This document shows positions 54,146 to 63,561 of a DNA stretch of 64,000 nucleotides, piece by piece. Source of the stretch: Marinobacter salarius (lineage in GTDB: Bacteria; Pseudomonadota; Gammaproteobacteria; Pseudomonadales; Oleiphilaceae); the NCBI RefSeq assembly GCF_032922745.1, contig NZ_CP136693.1:1488001-1552000 (forward strand), given 5' to 3'. The notes beneath the pieces are model-generated. The model was not told the origin of the DNA, searched no databases, and worked only from the letters and a program-made list of their open reading frames with translations. Both the position numbers and the translations under genes were made by a program. Positions within the stretch are counted from its first letter, which is position 1; every line of letters begins with the position of its first letter.

Positions 54146-54488
54146 GACTGCTCTCCTTCAGCGCCTGATGCCTGCCTTTTATGGGTCTTTATGGGCGCTG
54201 GTACATTCAGTTGTACCGACTTCTGCCACCGCAGGTATTGGCACTGATTACTGTTTTTACGCTCAGTCAGGGCCAATAAACGTTTGGCGAACAGGGCGTA
54301 AAGGCACGTGTAGTGCCTAATAACCATTTCATCAAGCCTTATTCCCAGTATAGGGGTGTAAGGTTGCTTCCGTGTAACTTTTTGTAATTGCGTGACGTTG
54401 GCAGCCTTATGGAGCCTTCAGTGCTTGTCTGGCACAATGCGGCGTCAACTTTCCATTTCTTGCAGCATTTATCCGGGGACAGACAGGT
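54146..54488. other. Divergent intergenic region, no firm gene
   Basis: This gap separates the leftward hydrolase from the rightward WS/DGAT gene and should hold both promoters. A leftward 61-codon frame (54142-54327) overlaps the hydrolase start as ATGA. Its product is basic and polar without family resemblance, so I do not call it a gene. No repeat or terminator stands out. Confidence 0.4.
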
Positions 54489-55883
54489 TTGAGTCAAAAG
54501 GAATCGCATCTGCTGTTGCCTGTGGACTCGGCCTGGCTGGCTCTTGAGCGGCCCGAAAACCCGATGACGATTACCGTTATGTTGCGGGTGGAAGGGCTCA
54601 CGGAAGCCCGGTTGCTGGAATTCCTGCGTATTTACTGGCTCGCCTGGGAACGTTTCCGATATATGCCGGTTTGCCGCCCGCCCGGTTGGTGGTGGGAGGA
54701 AGACCCGGTATTTTCGCTTCACCACCATTTGGAGGTGGTGAATGGCGACTTTGATCGGGCAACCTTGCAGGACTGGGTATCAGCAAGGTTGAACCAACCG
54801 TTGCCCACGTACCGTCCGCTCTGGAAATTCTGGTTGCTTCCCGATGCCGAGGGTGGCGCTGCGCTCCTTCTGCGTATGCACCACTGCTACGCGGACGGGC
54901 TCTCTCTGCAGGGCATATTTGACCGGTTGTGCCCGCCGTCACCGCAACAGGCACCGGTGCTTTACGGCGCGGCGGAACAGGCGGACATGGGGCGCTGGGG
55001 AAGAGCCGCCAATGCCTGGCTGTGTGAGCTGACGGCCAGCGAGTGGCCGCGGGAAGAGGCGGGTCCGGGGGACGATATTCCCCGCAACGGTGGCACCGCC
55101 GGTCGCAATGCCCTGGAGCGGGCGACCTGGAAAAGTGTCAAGCTGGTCAATGAGCTCAGCCAGTTCCTGGTAGAGCCGGAAGATACGGACTCCTCCCTTA
55201 AGCGGTCGCTATTGGGACGTCGCCAGTGCCGCTGGTCGCAGCCCGTGGCGCTTGAACGTTTTCGCCGGATTGCCACGCTTACCAGCGTTACCATCAACGA
55301 TGTGTTACTCAGTTGCGTGGCGTCTGCAGTCCGCAATCGGCTTGTCGCGGACGATACCGATATGGATGAGGCAGTGCTTCACGCGGCGGTGCCAGTGGAT
55401 ATCCGCAACCGCCTGCCGGAAGGGGTAAAGCCGGAGCCCGGGACTCTGGGTAACTATTTCGGGACGGTGTTCGTGCCGTTGCCGGTGGACGGTGAAAGTT
55501 CCCTGGAGCGGCTGTTCCGCATCAAGCATGAAACCCGCAAGCTCAAGAAAAGTTGGCAGCCCGGCCTGTCCTGGGCGCTGACAGGCAGCGCACCGCTGAT
55601 TCCCGAAGCCTGGCGTCAACCTGTGGCGGATCTGTTCTACCGCAAGGCCAGTGCGGTGGTGTCGAACGTGCCTGGTACCCGTGATGAACGGTATCTGGCC
55701 GGTTGCCGCATTCTGGAGCAGATGTTCTGGGTACCCCAGGCCGGGGATATCGGGCTCGGCGTCAGCATTGTCAGTTACGCCGGCCAGGTCCAGTTCGGTG
55801 TGGTGGCCGATGAGGCGGTCATGGCCGATCCCGAGTGCTTCCTGGATGACTGCCTGCAAGAGTTGGAATGCTTTCCCCTCTGA
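54489..55883 (+). CDS. Wax ester synthase/diacylglycerol acyltransferase
   Basis: 464 residues from a TTG start; no ATG or GTG in frame is nearer to the family start. The catalytic HHxxxDG is MHHCYADGLS (His131, His132, Asp136), and later VNDVLLS-like INDVLLSCV and PVDIRNRLP are typical. WS/DGAT makes wax esters from acyl-CoA and fatty alcohols, or triacylglycerol, as carbon stores; Marinobacter is rich in these enzymes. It stands alone on its strand. Confidence 0.9.
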   Translation: MSQKESHLLLPVDSAWLALERPENPMTITVMLRVEGLTEARLLEFLRIYWLAWERFRYMPVCRPPGWWWEEDPVFSLHHHLEVVNGDFDRATLQDWVSARLNQPLPTYRPLWKFWLLPDAEGGAALLLRMHHCYADGLSLQGIFDRLCPPSPQQAPVLYGAAEQADMGRWGRAANAWLCELTASEWPREEAGPGDDIPRNGGTAGRNALERATWKSVKLVNELSQFLVEPEDTDSSLKRSLLGRRQCRWSQPVALERFRRIATLTSVTINDVLLSCVASAVRNRLVADDTDMDEAVLHAAVPVDIRNRLPEGVKPEPGTLGNYFGTVFVPLPVDGESSLERLFRIKHETRKLKKSWQPGLSWALTGSAPLIPEAWRQPVADLFYRKASAVVSNVPGTRDERYLAGCRILEQMFWVPQAGDIGLGVSIVSYAGQVQFGVVADEAVMADPECFLDDCLQELECFPL

Positions 55884-56065
55884 CGGGTAGTAGTCCCAAA
55901 GTTCTGTTTTCATAGCCTCCTAAAAGATCAGAAAACCTGCCCCCTTGGCGCATTTTCCACCCCCGCTGCTTCGCCGACCATTGAATTCAGGCGAAAGAAT
56001 GCGCCTGAGACACGGGTAACTACCCGCTGCTCAACACCCAGATTCAATAAAAACCGGGGGAGTTT

Positions 56066-57169
56066 ATGAACAACAACAATTTCCGAAAGTCAGGGCTGGC
56101 CATCGCGATGGTTGGTGCGATGTCGGTCAGTGCCGGCGCAAACGCGGCAATCGAAGTGTACAATGAAGACGGGACCAGCTTTTCCGTGGACGGCTATTTC
56201 AACGCCTTCTACGTTAACCGTGACGACAAGCTGAACGACACCCGCAATTCCGACGTGAAAATGGGTTTCCTGCCCAATACGATCGGTTTCAACTTCAGTA
56301 AGGAAATGGGCGATCTGACTCTGGGTGGCCGGTCTTCGTTCTGGTCCACCATCAACGACAGCCTGCAGTCACCGACGGATACTGCCATCGATGTGCGTCA
56401 GCTGTACGCCACGGTAGACGGTTCTTTCGGTCAGGTGCTGATTGGTAAGGACTTTGGTCTTTACGCCCGCTCCAACATCTTCCTGGACGAAATCCTGATG
56501 GGCTTCGGTTCTCCGGGTGCGGCAACCGGCGTTTCTTTTGGCAATATCCGCACTGGCTACCCTTATCCCAATCCCTCTGCCCAGATTACCTATCGGACCC
56601 CGGATATGGGCGGTTTGAAGGTGGCCGCTGGTATTTTTGAGCCTGCCAATACCACGCCGGGGGCGGAGTCAGAACAGTCCGCGCCGCGTTTTGAGGCAGA
56701 GGTTACCTACAGTGCGGATTTGAATGGCCTGGCGTTGACAGGCTGGGTAAATGGTCGCCATCAGAGTTCAGAGAACGCAACCACCGAAGTGGACAGTCAA
56801 GGCCTTGGTTACGGTCTTAAAGCGTCGGTTGCAGGGCTATCGCTGACGGCCTCCGGCTTCACCTCTGAGGGCGACGTGCCTGTATTGCTGACCGATGCGG
56901 CCCTGACTTCGGAAGAGGACGCCGACGGCTATTTGCTCCAGGGATCCTACATCCTTGGCGCCAATCGGCTGGTGCTGTCCTACGGCGAAACGGACTCTGA
57001 CCAGGGGGATTTTGAAACAGAGAACACCTCGGTCGCGGTCTTCCATAGTGTAAACAGCAACTTCAAGCTGGTTGCCGAATACAACATGTTTGAGCAGACC
57101 ACGAAGTCCTCCGGCGCGGATGCAGCAGAGTTCGACACCCTGGCGCTGGGTGCTGTGATCACGTTCTGA
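56066..57169 (+). CDS. Outer-membrane porin
   Basis: 367 residues. A signal peptide ends near AGANA, followed by an acidic beta-rich sequence (VDGYFNAFYVNRDD; GFLPNTIGFNFSKEMGDLTLGG) with alternating hydrophobic residues and a C-terminal aromatic Phe (ALGAVITF), the mark of Bam-assembled barrels. It belongs to the general gram-negative porin class. GGGGGAG precedes the start. The genes downstream match the Pseudomonas ethanol-oxidation/NO-sensing region, so a role in small-solute entry for that locus is possible but unproven. Confidence 0.83.
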   Translation: MNNNNFRKSGLAIAMVGAMSVSAGANAAIEVYNEDGTSFSVDGYFNAFYVNRDDKLNDTRNSDVKMGFLPNTIGFNFSKEMGDLTLGGRSSFWSTINDSLQSPTDTAIDVRQLYATVDGSFGQVLIGKDFGLYARSNIFLDEILMGFGSPGAATGVSFGNIRTGYPYPNPSAQITYRTPDMGGLKVAAGIFEPANTTPGAESEQSAPRFEAEVTYSADLNGLALTGWVNGRHQSSENATTEVDSQGLGYGLKASVAGLSLTASGFTSEGDVPVLLTDAALTSEEDADGYLLQGSYILGANRLVLSYGETDSDQGDFETENTSVAVFHSVNSNFKLVAEYNMFEQTTKSSGADAAEFDTLALGAVITF

Positions 57170-57235
57170 GTGTTTGAAGAGTGCCCCAGCACCGGCAAGG
57201 ATTCCCGGCGCCGGGGCCTCGCCCTAAGACTAAAG

Positions 57236-57263
57236 TGCCGGTTTGCTTTCCCGCAAACCGGCA
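57236..57263 (+). terminator. Hairpin between porin and nosP
   Basis: TGCCGGTTTGC (57236-57246) and GCAAACCGGCA (57253-57263) are perfect 11-base arms with a 6-base loop. A second palindrome, CCCGGCGCCGGG, lies at 57204-57215. No T-run follows, so this may be a 3' stabilising fold or attenuator rather than an ordinary terminator. Confidence 0.45.
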
Positions 57264-57300
57264 GCGCCAGCAGGCATTGATTCAGGAGGGTTTTTAATCA

Positions 57301-58581
57301 ATGGCTTATGATCATTTTGGCGCGCCAATAAAAAGCACTGAAGTCGCATTGGCTCCGTTTTCGGATTCCGTAGAATCGAGTGAAAGCCACTCGGTTTCGG
57401 AGCGCGTATCCATGAAACCCGTTACCACGCTGCCTGCCGTTCGGGTAGCCAGCTCCCATGTTCGTGACCCGATGCTGGCCGCCACCAATCTTGCCAGCGA
57501 GCTCAACCATGAGCATCTGGGTTGTGTCCTGTTTTTCTGTTCCGCTGAATACGATCTCGGCCGTCTGGGCATTGCCCTTGAACACGTGTTTGATGGCGTG
57601 CGGGTCAGTGGTTGTACATCTGCAGGGGAAATAACACCGGATGGTTACGGCCGGGGGTGTATTACCGCCATCGGTTTCGACCGGCGTTACTTTTCCATTG
57701 AATGCGCTCTGATCAGTGAGCTTGAGCATTTCACCCTTCACGACGCTCAGGGGGTCATTGATGGCTTGCTGTCCACCTGCCGCGATGCCGGACTGGCCTC
57801 AGTCAAGGGCAACACCTTTGCTATAACCCTGCTGGATGGGCTGTCGAGCAGGGAAGAGCTTGTGCTGGCAACACTGAATGCCGCGCTCGGCACTATCCCA
57901 CAGTTTGGCGGTTCCGCTGGCGACGACGAGCGCCTGGCCAACACCCACGTGTTTTTCGAGGGCCGGTTTCACACCGGGGCCGCCACTGTGATGCTGGTTA
58001 ATACGCCGTTGGACTTCCGTGTGTTTTCCACGCACCACATGCAAGCCCGCGAAGAAAAGCTGGTGGTTACTCACGCGGATGCGAAGAGCCGAACCGTCTA
58101 TGAGTTGAACTCGGAACCGGCAGCAGAAGCCTACGCCCGCGCAGTGGGCGTAGCGGTGGAAGAGCTTGACCGCAAGGTGTTCGCACTGCGACCGATGGGC
58201 GTGCGGATCGGAGGGCACTATTTCGTGCGCTCGGTGCAACGGGTGAATGCCGACGGGAGCCTGACGTTCTACTGCGCGGTGGAAACCGGCATTGTGATGA
58301 CCGCCATGGAGCCTGGCTCACTTCTTGAGAGCGTGCGCACGCAAATTGAAGCCTCCGAGCGGGTCGTGGGGCCGCCACTGGTGACCATAGGCTGCGACTG
58401 CTTTCTTCGTCGTCTGGAAGCAGAGTTCACCGGCGTGGTGGATGAAGTGTCAGATTTCCTTCGTCATCACAAGGTCATTGGCTTCAATACCTATGGTGAG
58501 CAGTTCGACGGTATGCATATCAATCAGACGTTTACGGGGGTGGTGATTGGTCAGCCCGATGCCGGTTACAGTCACAACTGA
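57301..58581 (+). CDS. nosP: FIST-domain protein, NosP-like nitric oxide sensor
   Basis: 426 residues from the ATG at 57301, with AGGAGG 11 bases upstream; an internal ATG at 57412 would remove 37 residues. FIST_N (about 60-230: GCVLFFCSAEYDLGRL; VSGCTSAGEITPDGYG; GGSAGDDERL) and FIST_C (about 245-400: GDSGG-like NTYGEQFDGMH) are complete. In Pseudomonas aeruginosa PA1975 (NosP) binds heme and NO and controls the hybrid kinase NahK encoded next to it. The same pairing is seen here, with the genes overlapping by 23 bases. NO binding is inferred by homology of arrangement. Confidence 0.78.
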   Translation: MAYDHFGAPIKSTEVALAPFSDSVESSESHSVSERVSMKPVTTLPAVRVASSHVRDPMLAATNLASELNHEHLGCVLFFCSAEYDLGRLGIALEHVFDGVRVSGCTSAGEITPDGYGRGCITAIGFDRRYFSIECALISELEHFTLHDAQGVIDGLLSTCRDAGLASVKGNTFAITLLDGLSSREELVLATLNAALGTIPQFGGSAGDDERLANTHVFFEGRFHTGAATVMLVNTPLDFRVFSTHHMQAREEKLVVTHADAKSRTVYELNSEPAAEAYARAVGVAVEELDRKVFALRPMGVRIGGHYFVRSVQRVNADGSLTFYCAVETGIVMTAMEPGSLLESVRTQIEASERVVGPPLVTIGCDCFLRRLEAEFTGVVDEVSDFLRHHKVIGFNTYGEQFDGMHINQTFTGVVIGQPDAGYSHN

Positions 58582-60820
58582 GGCTGATCCCGAAGACCAC
58601 AGGGATCAGCGGATTGCCGAGCTGGAGGCGGAGAACGAACGCCTCCGAAAGATAAGGGACGCTCTTATTGTTCGGGTGGAATCCGGCTCGGCCCACAAAC
58701 CCGAACCCTATGCGGCCTTTGAACATTCTGTGGTTCTGGCGGAACAGGTGCGGGAGCGTACGGAAGCGCTCAACCAGACCATGGATGAGCTCAAGCACAG
58801 CAACAAGGCCCTGAACAGGGCCCGTGAAGAGGCTGAGACCACACGCCAGCGCCTGGCGGACGCTATTGAAAGCATTGCTGACGGTTTTGTGCTTTTTGAC
58901 AATCAGCACCGCCTTATCCAGTGCAACAGCCGGTTCCGCAGTTACTGGGCCTATTCTCACCTGGACGTTCCTCCCCCTGGCACATCAATCGCAGATGTAA
59001 AAGCTATGGCGATTAATTCCGGGCTGGTGGTCGAGGAGCATGTGAATGAGTCCTCCGAAGGGGCGGTGTTCCTGCTGTCCAATGGCCGTTGGGTACAGAT
59101 GACGGAAAGGAGTACTCGCGAAGGCGGACTGGTTGTTCTTTACTCTGACATCACCGACGTCAAGAACAGTGAAATGGCTCGTCGAATCAAGGCGCTTGAA
59201 GAGAGCGAGCGCTGGATCCGCGTGGTGACGGACCATGTGCCCGCACTGATCGCCTACGTGGGCGCGAACATGACTGTGCAGTTCTGCAACAAGGTTTATG
59301 AAGCCTGGTATGGCCGCAATGGCGAGTCTCCACTTGGTAAACACCTGGAGAACATTCACCAGCCTGAGCTTTACCAGCGGCTCATGCCTCATATGCAGGC
59401 TGTGCTCAGAGGTAATAGCGTTAACTTCGAATTCGAGGAAACCAACGACACCGGAGAGACCCGCTACATGCTTCGCGCCTACGTGCCCAACGTGGACGAG
59501 CACGGGGAGGTCATCGGGTTCTTCGTGCTGATCCGGGACATTACCGACCGCCGCAAGACGGCGCTTGCGCTGGAGCAAGCGTACGATAATCTGGAGCGGC
59601 GGGTGAAAGAACGTACCGCAGCTCTTACCGGCCTCAACAGTCAGTTGCGACAGGAAATCAGTGAGCGGGCGGAGGTGGAAGCCCGGCTGCGTGACGCCAA
59701 GATGGACGCCGAGCGCGCCAACTTGTCGAAAACCAAATTCCTGGCGGCAGTCAGTCATGATTTGCTGCAGCCACTGAATGCTGCCCGCCTGTTCACAAGT
59801 GCTTTGTTGGAGCACTCCTTCGGGCCAAAAGCAGAGGGACTGGTGCGCTCAGTAAGCACCTCCCTGGACGATGTGGAAAACCTGCTGGGCACCCTGGTGG
59901 ATATTTCCAAGCTGGATGCTGGCGTGATCAAGCCGGACATCATGGCTTTCGACTTGCGGGACCTGCTCAACAACATCGCCCGTGAATTTCGCCAGATGGC
60001 GCTGGCGGAGGGGCTGACGCTCGACTTCGTGCCATCGTCGGCAATCGTGGAGTCAGACTCCCAGCTATTGGCGCGGATTCTGCGCAACTTTCTCTCCAAT
60101 GCCATTCGCTATACCGGCACCGGGCGCATCCTGCTGGGGTGCCGCCGGCATCGGGACCACATGTTGCTGCAGGTGTGGGACACCGGCCCCGGTATTCCAG
60201 AGGACAAGCTGACCGAGATTTTCCAGGAGTTCAAACGCATTCGCCCAGCTGGTTCGCAGCCTGACAAGGGCCTTGGGCTGGGGTTGGCGATCGTCGACAA
60301 GATTTCCCGCATGCTGGGCCACGAGGTGACGGTATCCTCGATAGAGGGTAAAGGCTCGGTGTTCAGTGTAAAAGTGCCGGTCGGGCGGTTGTTGCCCAAA
60401 CAGCCGACAACGGATGACGACCGCGCGGTGTCGAACCACGGTGGCCTGGGTGGCGCCAGGATCTGGGTGATCGACAACGACCACGCTATTTGCCAGGGTA
60501 TGCAGACGCTGCTTGAAGGGTGGGACTGCCAAGTGGTTTCCGCAGTTTCCCTGGAAGATCTTGAGCGGCAGCTGGATCCGGCCAATAGCCCCGTGGACCT
60601 TATCCTGGCGGATTATCACCTGGACAACGACGAAAATGGGGTAGATGTGGTGGCCGAGATCAATGGCCGCCGCCATTGCCCGGCGCCGGTGGTCATGATT
60701 ACCGCCAATTACTCCAACGAGTTGAAGCAGCACATCCGCGAGTTGGGCCACGTGTTGATGAACAAGCCTGTGAAGCCGTTGAAGTTGCGCAGTGCGCTGA
60801 ATCACCTTTTGAGAGGGTGA
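58559..60820 (+). CDS. nahK: Hybrid histidine kinase, NahK/ErcS'-like
   Basis: 753 residues from the ATG at 58559; no transmembrane segment, so cytoplasmic. Order: N-terminal coiled coil (about 14-100), PAS 1 (about 103-200), PAS 2 (about 218-330), a second coiled coil, HisKA with His400 in AVSHDLLQPLNAARL, HATPase (about 500-610; DTGPGIP, GLGLGLAIVD) and a C-terminal receiver with Asp685 in LILADYHLD. This matches NahK/ErcS' of Pseudomonas, which feeds HptB and the biofilm/c-di-GMP output or the ethanol-oxidation regulators. The gene overlaps nosP. It is convergent with the LuxR-type regulator. Confidence 0.82.
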   Translation: MPVTVTTEADPEDHRDQRIAELEAENERLRKIRDALIVRVESGSAHKPEPYAAFEHSVVLAEQVRERTEALNQTMDELKHSNKALNRAREEAETTRQRLADAIESIADGFVLFDNQHRLIQCNSRFRSYWAYSHLDVPPPGTSIADVKAMAINSGLVVEEHVNESSEGAVFLLSNGRWVQMTERSTREGGLVVLYSDITDVKNSEMARRIKALEESERWIRVVTDHVPALIAYVGANMTVQFCNKVYEAWYGRNGESPLGKHLENIHQPELYQRLMPHMQAVLRGNSVNFEFEETNDTGETRYMLRAYVPNVDEHGEVIGFFVLIRDITDRRKTALALEQAYDNLERRVKERTAALTGLNSQLRQEISERAEVEARLRDAKMDAERANLSKTKFLAAVSHDLLQPLNAARLFTSALLEHSFGPKAEGLVRSVSTSLDDVENLLGTLVDISKLDAGVIKPDIMAFDLRDLLNNIAREFRQMALAEGLTLDFVPSSAIVESDSQLLARILRNFLSNAIRYTGTGRILLGCRRHRDHMLLQVWDTGPGIPEDKLTEIFQEFKRIRPAGSQPDKGLGLGLAIVDKISRMLGHEVTVSSIEGKGSVFSVKVPVGRLLPKQPTTDDDRAVSNHGGLGGARIWVIDNDHAICQGMQTLLEGWDCQVVSAVSLEDLERQLDPANSPVDLILADYHLDNDENGVDVVAEINGRRHCPAPVVMITANYSNELKQHIRELGHVLMNKPVKPLKLRSALNHLLRG

Positions 60821-60824
60821 TCTC

Positions 60825-61598
60825 CTACCGCTTCAAATACTGACTGAAATCCACGTCGCTGGCCGACAGAATCGCCTGCACCCGGTTGTGAACCCCCAGC
60901 TTACGAAGAATCGCCGAGACGTGGGCTTTTACCGTGGTCTCTGCAATGTTCAGGTTGTACGCAATCTGCTTATTGGATTCCCCTTTGGACATACGCTCCA
61001 GTACCAACAACTGGCGGCGGGTCAGGGAGTTCAGCAGCTCTGGTGAAATCGGGTTGTCCTCATGACGGCTGCGGCGATGGGTGCTTTCCTTGCCGGTACG
61101 GATAATGTCGGAAGGCAAATAGACATTGCCGTTGAGGATCTGCTGAATGGCGTCCGTCATCTGGGCGCGGGGAGAAGATTTGGTAATGAAACCGCAGGCG
61201 CCGTAGGTAATGGCCTGCAATACCACCTGCTTGTCTTCCTCCGCCGATACAATGACCACGGGAATGGTCGGTGCTTCATTCCGCAGGGTGATAAGGCCGT
61301 TCAAGCCATGCATTCCCGGCATGTTCAAATCCAGCAGGATCAGATCCAGATCATCGTTTTCGCGGGTAATGTCCAGGGCGCTATCGAGGTCGGCAGTTTC
61401 AATGATCGTACTACCGTCAAAACCGGTCGATATCACGCTGCTGATGGCCTCACGAAACAGCGGGTGGTCGTCGGCGATCAATATTTTGTAGGTTGGCTCC
61501 ATCACTGGTTCCACCGGTTTGTTGTCGTTATCAGGGACGGTTTTCGAGACATCATAGCGCTTTTCGGGAGAGAGTGTGGCATCGGGCTCATTCAGCAT
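60825..61598 (-). CDS. LuxR-type response regulator, ErdR/AgmR-like
   Basis: 257 residues from the ATG at 61598, which has AGGAGG five bases before it; an internal ATG at 61502 would drop an unstructured 32-residue leader. Receiver domain with Asp90 in LILLDLNMPGMHG, then a LuxR helix-turn-helix (about 190-245; LTRRQLLVLERMSKGESNKQIA). Closest in form to ErdR (PA3604) and AgmR/ErbR, regulators of alcohol and acetate oxidation. It faces the hybrid kinase (four bases between the stops) and is a likely partner. The divergent promoter region with the ABC importer covers 170 bases. Confidence 0.85.
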   Translation of the reverse strand: MLNEPDATLSPEKRYDVSKTVPDNDNKPVEPVMEPTYKILIADDHPLFREAISSVISTGFDGSTIIETADLDSALDITRENDDLDLILLDLNMPGMHGLNGLITLRNEAPTIPVVIVSAEEDKQVVLQAITYGACGFITKSSPRAQMTDAIQQILNGNVYLPSDIIRTGKESTHRRSRHEDNPISPELLNSLTRRQLLVLERMSKGESNKQIAYNLNIAETTVKAHVSAILRKLGVHNRVQAILSASDVDFSQYLKR

Positions 61599-61768
61599 GG
61601 CGGCCTCCTGGGACAGGGGATCTCCCGAGTGGGGTGTGATCCTCTGGTTATTATTGTGATGATTGCATTACACGCTATCCTCGCCTTGGGTTGAATGCGA
61701 CCATCGCACCAAAAAACAGGCACCAAAGTACTATTCTTGCCGGCTGGCGGGCTTCGTATCGTGGAGGC

Positions 61769-62788
61769 ATGAGCCAACAAACCCTGACACCACCCAATCT
61801 TGCACGCCGCTCTGCCATTACCCGACCGGTGTGGATGCTGGTCGCCCTAGTGGTGTTCAGTCTGATGCTACCGGGCGTGGCCCGTGCCAGCGATAAAACC
61901 TCTGTTCCTGCCTTGTCTGTCAGTGTATTGCAGTTTGGTACGGCCCACTGGGAGTTGGACCATATCCTTCACCGGGGGCTGGACCGGAAGAACGGCTACC
62001 AGTTGGATCTCACTCTGGTGGCCAACCTGCCAGCGTCTCGCCTGGCGGTCACCAGCGGTTCCGTCAACGGCGCCGTAGCGGATCTGCTCTGGGCCCAGGC
62101 CCGTTTTGAGGATGGGGCCCCTTATTTCTATGTCCCGTTCTCATCCCAGATTGGCGATATCGTGGTGGCGGAAAGCTCCGGTATACGCGCTGTGGCAGAC
62201 TTGGCCGGCAAGCGCATCGGCGTTGCCGGCGGGCCGGACAGCAAGGGCTGGATACTCCTGGAAAAGGTTGCCTACCAGCAAGGCATCGATCTGGCGGAGT
62301 CCGCTGACGTGCAGTTTGCCGCACCACCGTTGCTGAGCCAGGCCCTGAGGCGGGGCCAGATGGATGTGATCGTTACCTACTGGCATTTTGCGGCACGCCT
62401 GAGAGGTGAGGGCGGCTGGCGCTCGGCGTTCAGAATGTCGGATCTTCTGGCTGCCCTCGACCTGGATCGGAATCTGCCGGTTCTGGGGTATGTTTTTCCA
62501 GCTGATTGGGCGGAAGGCCACCGCGCATTGATAGACCGTTTTGCCACCTCTTTGCGTCAGGCAAAAGCGGAGCTGGCAGAGAGCGAGATGCCCTGGCAGC
62601 GACTACGGCCACTTATGGGAAACCCGGGCGACGGTGTGTTCCAAGCGCTGCGGGAAGGTTTCGTGGCAGGCACACCAGCACCACTAACGGATCGGCGCAT
62701 TGCCGACCTGCATCGGCTGCTTGCGCTCACCGGAGCCACCCCGGACAACCTGATGCCCGCCTACCTGTTCCAACTGAGGCAGCCGTGA
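61769..62788 (+). CDS. ABC importer periplasmic binding protein (NMT1/SsuA-like)
   Basis: 339 residues from the ATG at 61769. The signal peptide ends near GVARAS. The fold is the NrtA/SsuA/ThiY class: VLQFGTAHWELDHI, LAVTSGSVNGAVADLL, LAGKRIGVAGGPDSKGW, VIVTYWHFAARL. Such proteins bind nitrate, sulfonates, taurine or thiamine precursors. The substrate is not evident. It overlaps the permease by four bases (GTGA). The binding protein is transcribed away from the LuxR-type regulator gene. Confidence 0.82.
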   Translation: MSQQTLTPPNLARRSAITRPVWMLVALVVFSLMLPGVARASDKTSVPALSVSVLQFGTAHWELDHILHRGLDRKNGYQLDLTLVANLPASRLAVTSGSVNGAVADLLWAQARFEDGAPYFYVPFSSQIGDIVVAESSGIRAVADLAGKRIGVAGGPDSKGWILLEKVAYQQGIDLAESADVQFAAPPLLSQALRRGQMDVIVTYWHFAARLRGEGGWRSAFRMSDLLAALDLDRNLPVLGYVFPADWAEGHRALIDRFATSLRQAKAELAESEMPWQRLRPLMGNPGDGVFQALREGFVAGTPAPLTDRRIADLHRLLALTGATPDNLMPAYLFQLRQP

Positions 62789-63561
62789 GCGCTTTCTCCG
62801 GCCGCCCTCCGGCCTGGAGTTACTGGGTGATACTGCCCACTTTTGTCCTGATTTGGGCGGTGCTGGCCTGGGTGTTCCAATCACCGTTGCTGCCGACGCC
62901 CCTCAACGTTCTCGATACCCTGATTCAGGAGGCTGAATCAGGTGCGCTCTGGCATCATCTGGGCGCCACCCTCGGGCGTGTGGTAGTGGCTTTTGCGCTG
63001 GCCATGCTACTCGGCACCGGGATTGGCGTCGTGATGGGGCGCTCCCAAATCACCAATGCCCTGTTCGATCCACTGCTGATCCTGCTTCTCAACCTGCCCG
63101 CTCTGGTGACCATTATCCTGATGTACGTCTGGTTTGGGTTGGTAGAGGTGGCGGCCGTCATGGCAGTGGTGATCAACAAGGTCCCCAATGTGGCGGTGAC
63201 GGTTCGGGAGGGCGCCCGCAGCCTGGACTACCGCCTAGAGGAAATGGCCACCGTCTACGAGTTCACTCGTTGGCAACGGTTCCGCGATGTCTGGATGCCA
63301 CAACTGTTTCCCTACCTGATGGCGGCCACTCGCGGTGGTTTGGCGCTGATCTGGAAAATCGTGCTGGTGGTTGAGCTACTTGGCCGCTCCAGCGGTGTTG
63401 GCTTCCAGTTGCACATGGCTTTTCAGGTGTTCGATGTGGCAGCCATCCTCGCATACAGCCTGGCCTTTATCGCCGTTGTGCAACTCATTGAACTGGCCAT
63501 CCTGCAGCCCCTTGAGCGCAGATCCAACCACTGGCGTCAGCCGGAGGCCGCTCATGCTTGA
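62785..63561 (+). CDS. ABC importer permease, SsuC/TauC type
   Basis: 258 residues from a GTG at 62785 that overlaps the stop of the binding protein. About six transmembrane segments. The cytoplasmic coupling motif is EGARSLDYRLEEMATVYEFTRWQRFRDVWMPQLFPY, seen as EEMATVYEFTRW and WMPQLFPYL, typical of the SsuC/TauC group. An upstream in-frame extension was rejected because it runs inside the binding protein gene. Confidence 0.85.
   Translation: MSAFSGRPPAWSYWVILPTFVLIWAVLAWVFQSPLLPTPLNVLDTLIQEAESGALWHHLGATLGRVVVAFALAMLLGTGIGVVMGRSQITNALFDPLLILLLNLPALVTIILMYVWFGLVEVAAVMAVVINKVPNVAVTVREGARSLDYRLEEMATVYEFTRWQRFRDVWMPQLFPYLMAATRGGLALIWKIVLVVELLGRSSGVGFQLHMAFQVFDVAAILAYSLAFIAVVQLIELAILQPLERRSNHWRQPEAAHA

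Noticed and set aside
54142..54327. Leftward 61-codon frame overlapping the hydrolase start as ATGA
   Set aside because: The overlap is tempting, but the product is a basic polar sequence without family or structure and it would occupy the promoter region; not enough to call a gene.
55884..56065. Sigma54 promoter upstream of the porin
   Set aside because: A TTGGCGC stretch resembles the -24 element but no GC occurs at the required ten-base spacing with TTGC.
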